In this document: positions 5,167 through 5,444 of the stretch, one piece after another
Position numbering within the stretch: the stretch's first letter is position 1
Layout: each line of letters starts with the position of its first letter
NCBI GenBank assembly: GCA_013813145.1
Contig: JACCSE010000338.1
Coordinates: 1 to 5,444, forward strand
Reading direction: 5' to 3'
DNA length: 5,444 bases
From: Gemmatimonadales bacterium
GTDB taxonomy: Bacteria; Gemmatimonadota; Gemmatimonadetes; Gemmatimonadales; GWC2-71-9
Made by a program: the position numbers and the translations under genes
Notes under the pieces: generated by a model
Seen by the model: the letters and a program-made list of their open reading frames with translations, nothing else
The model's database searches: none
What the model was told of the DNA's origin: nothing

Positions 5167-5444
5167 CTACTGCACCGGCGCCTTCCGCGGATCATCCGCC
5201 GGATTCACGTAGGTGATCTCGAACGGTCCGGTGCTCCGCACCTCGAGGAGCGTCCGCTCCCTGGCCCGAACGAAGTGCGGCTCCTTGGCCGCCACGCTCG
5301 CCTCATTGCCGACCGCGATCGGCTTCAGCTCGTTGTCATCCCACCGCTTCCCGCGGCCCAGCAGGGCAGTCCCCTCCAGTACCCTGACCCGCTCGCTCAT
5401 CGGATGGTGATGCGGTCGCACCTCGTAGCCGTCCGGCAGGTCCA
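5167..5444 (-). CDS. Cupin-domain protein, C-terminal part (5' end outside window)
   Basis: The frame enters from the right edge (first full codons DLPDGYEV) and ends at TAG 5167-5169. About 91 residues are visible. Cupin motif 1, G(x)5HxH(x)3E(x)6G, is matched exactly: a Gly, five residues, HHH, PMS, Glu, six residues, Gly, ending VRVLEG. These His and Glu residues are the usual metal ligands of the beta-barrel. Motif 2 is degenerate: the usual P-x-G before the final ligand is AAKEPHFV, but its His is kept. The tail GPFEITYVNPADDPR resembles small single-domain cupins annotated only as 'cupin domain-containing protein'. Substrate and role cannot be inferred. The GTG at 5419-5421 is an internal valine codon within the cupin fold, not a start. 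The TonB-like gene lies 116 bp downstream on the same strand and probably has its own promoter. Confidence 0.83.
   Translation of the reverse strand, partial: DLPDGYEVRPHHHPMSERVRVLEGTALLGRGKRWDDNELKPIAVGNEASVAAKEPHFVRARERTLLEVRSTGPFEITYVNPADDPRKAPVQ

Noticed and set aside
4791..5216. Plus-strand ORFs opposite the TonB-like gene
   Set aside because: They are Arg/Ser/Pro-rich shadow translations; the opposite strand encodes recognisable TonB-type topology and domain motifs.
1..5444. Search for CRISPR arrays, tRNA or rRNA genes, insertion sequences and tandem repeats
   Set aside because: No regularly spaced repeats, cloverleaf-like sequences, transposase motifs or terminal inverted repeats were seen.

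Overview
The window is GC-rich (about two-thirds G+C by eye), with strong G/C preference at third codon positions. The gene types are a class II photolyase, a DUF5916 outer-membrane protein with a short QSSSAG-type signal peptide, and a TonB-like protein whose body runs 'PTDEREARVFFLLPPDR'. Together they suggest a soil or sediment bacterium close to Gemmatimonadota. That is an inference from protein style; no marker gene is present.

Layout, left to right. (1) The 3' end of a class II-type DNA photolyase (+). (2) A perfect 12-bp stem-loop between convergent genes. (3) A large DUF5916/CBM9-like outer-membrane protein (-). (4) Upstream of it on the same strand, a DUF456 membrane protein whose start codon overlaps (ATGA) the stop of a likely 42-aa ORF. 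(5) A 265-bp divergent intergenic region with an AT-rich patch and a leader hairpin. (6) A PhnB/VOC-family gene (+) with an excellent ribosome binding site but a one-base deletion at codon 13. (7) A convergent TonB-like gene (-) whose C-terminal domain is interrupted by an apparent internal deletion plus frame change. (8) The 3' part of a cupin gene (-), cut by the right edge.

The genes do not form one obvious pathway; they look like ordinary chromosomal housekeeping and envelope genes. The only physically coupled pair is the 42-aa ORF and DUF456. I see no phage, transposon, CRISPR, tRNA, rRNA or defence system.

The most notable feature is a cluster of reading-frame lesions: VOC codon 13, a missing VOC stop at the family-typical place, the TonB C-terminal domain, and possibly the DUF5916 signal-peptide start. 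They point either to gene decay or, equally plausibly, to uncorrected single-base errors in a draft or metagenomic assembly.
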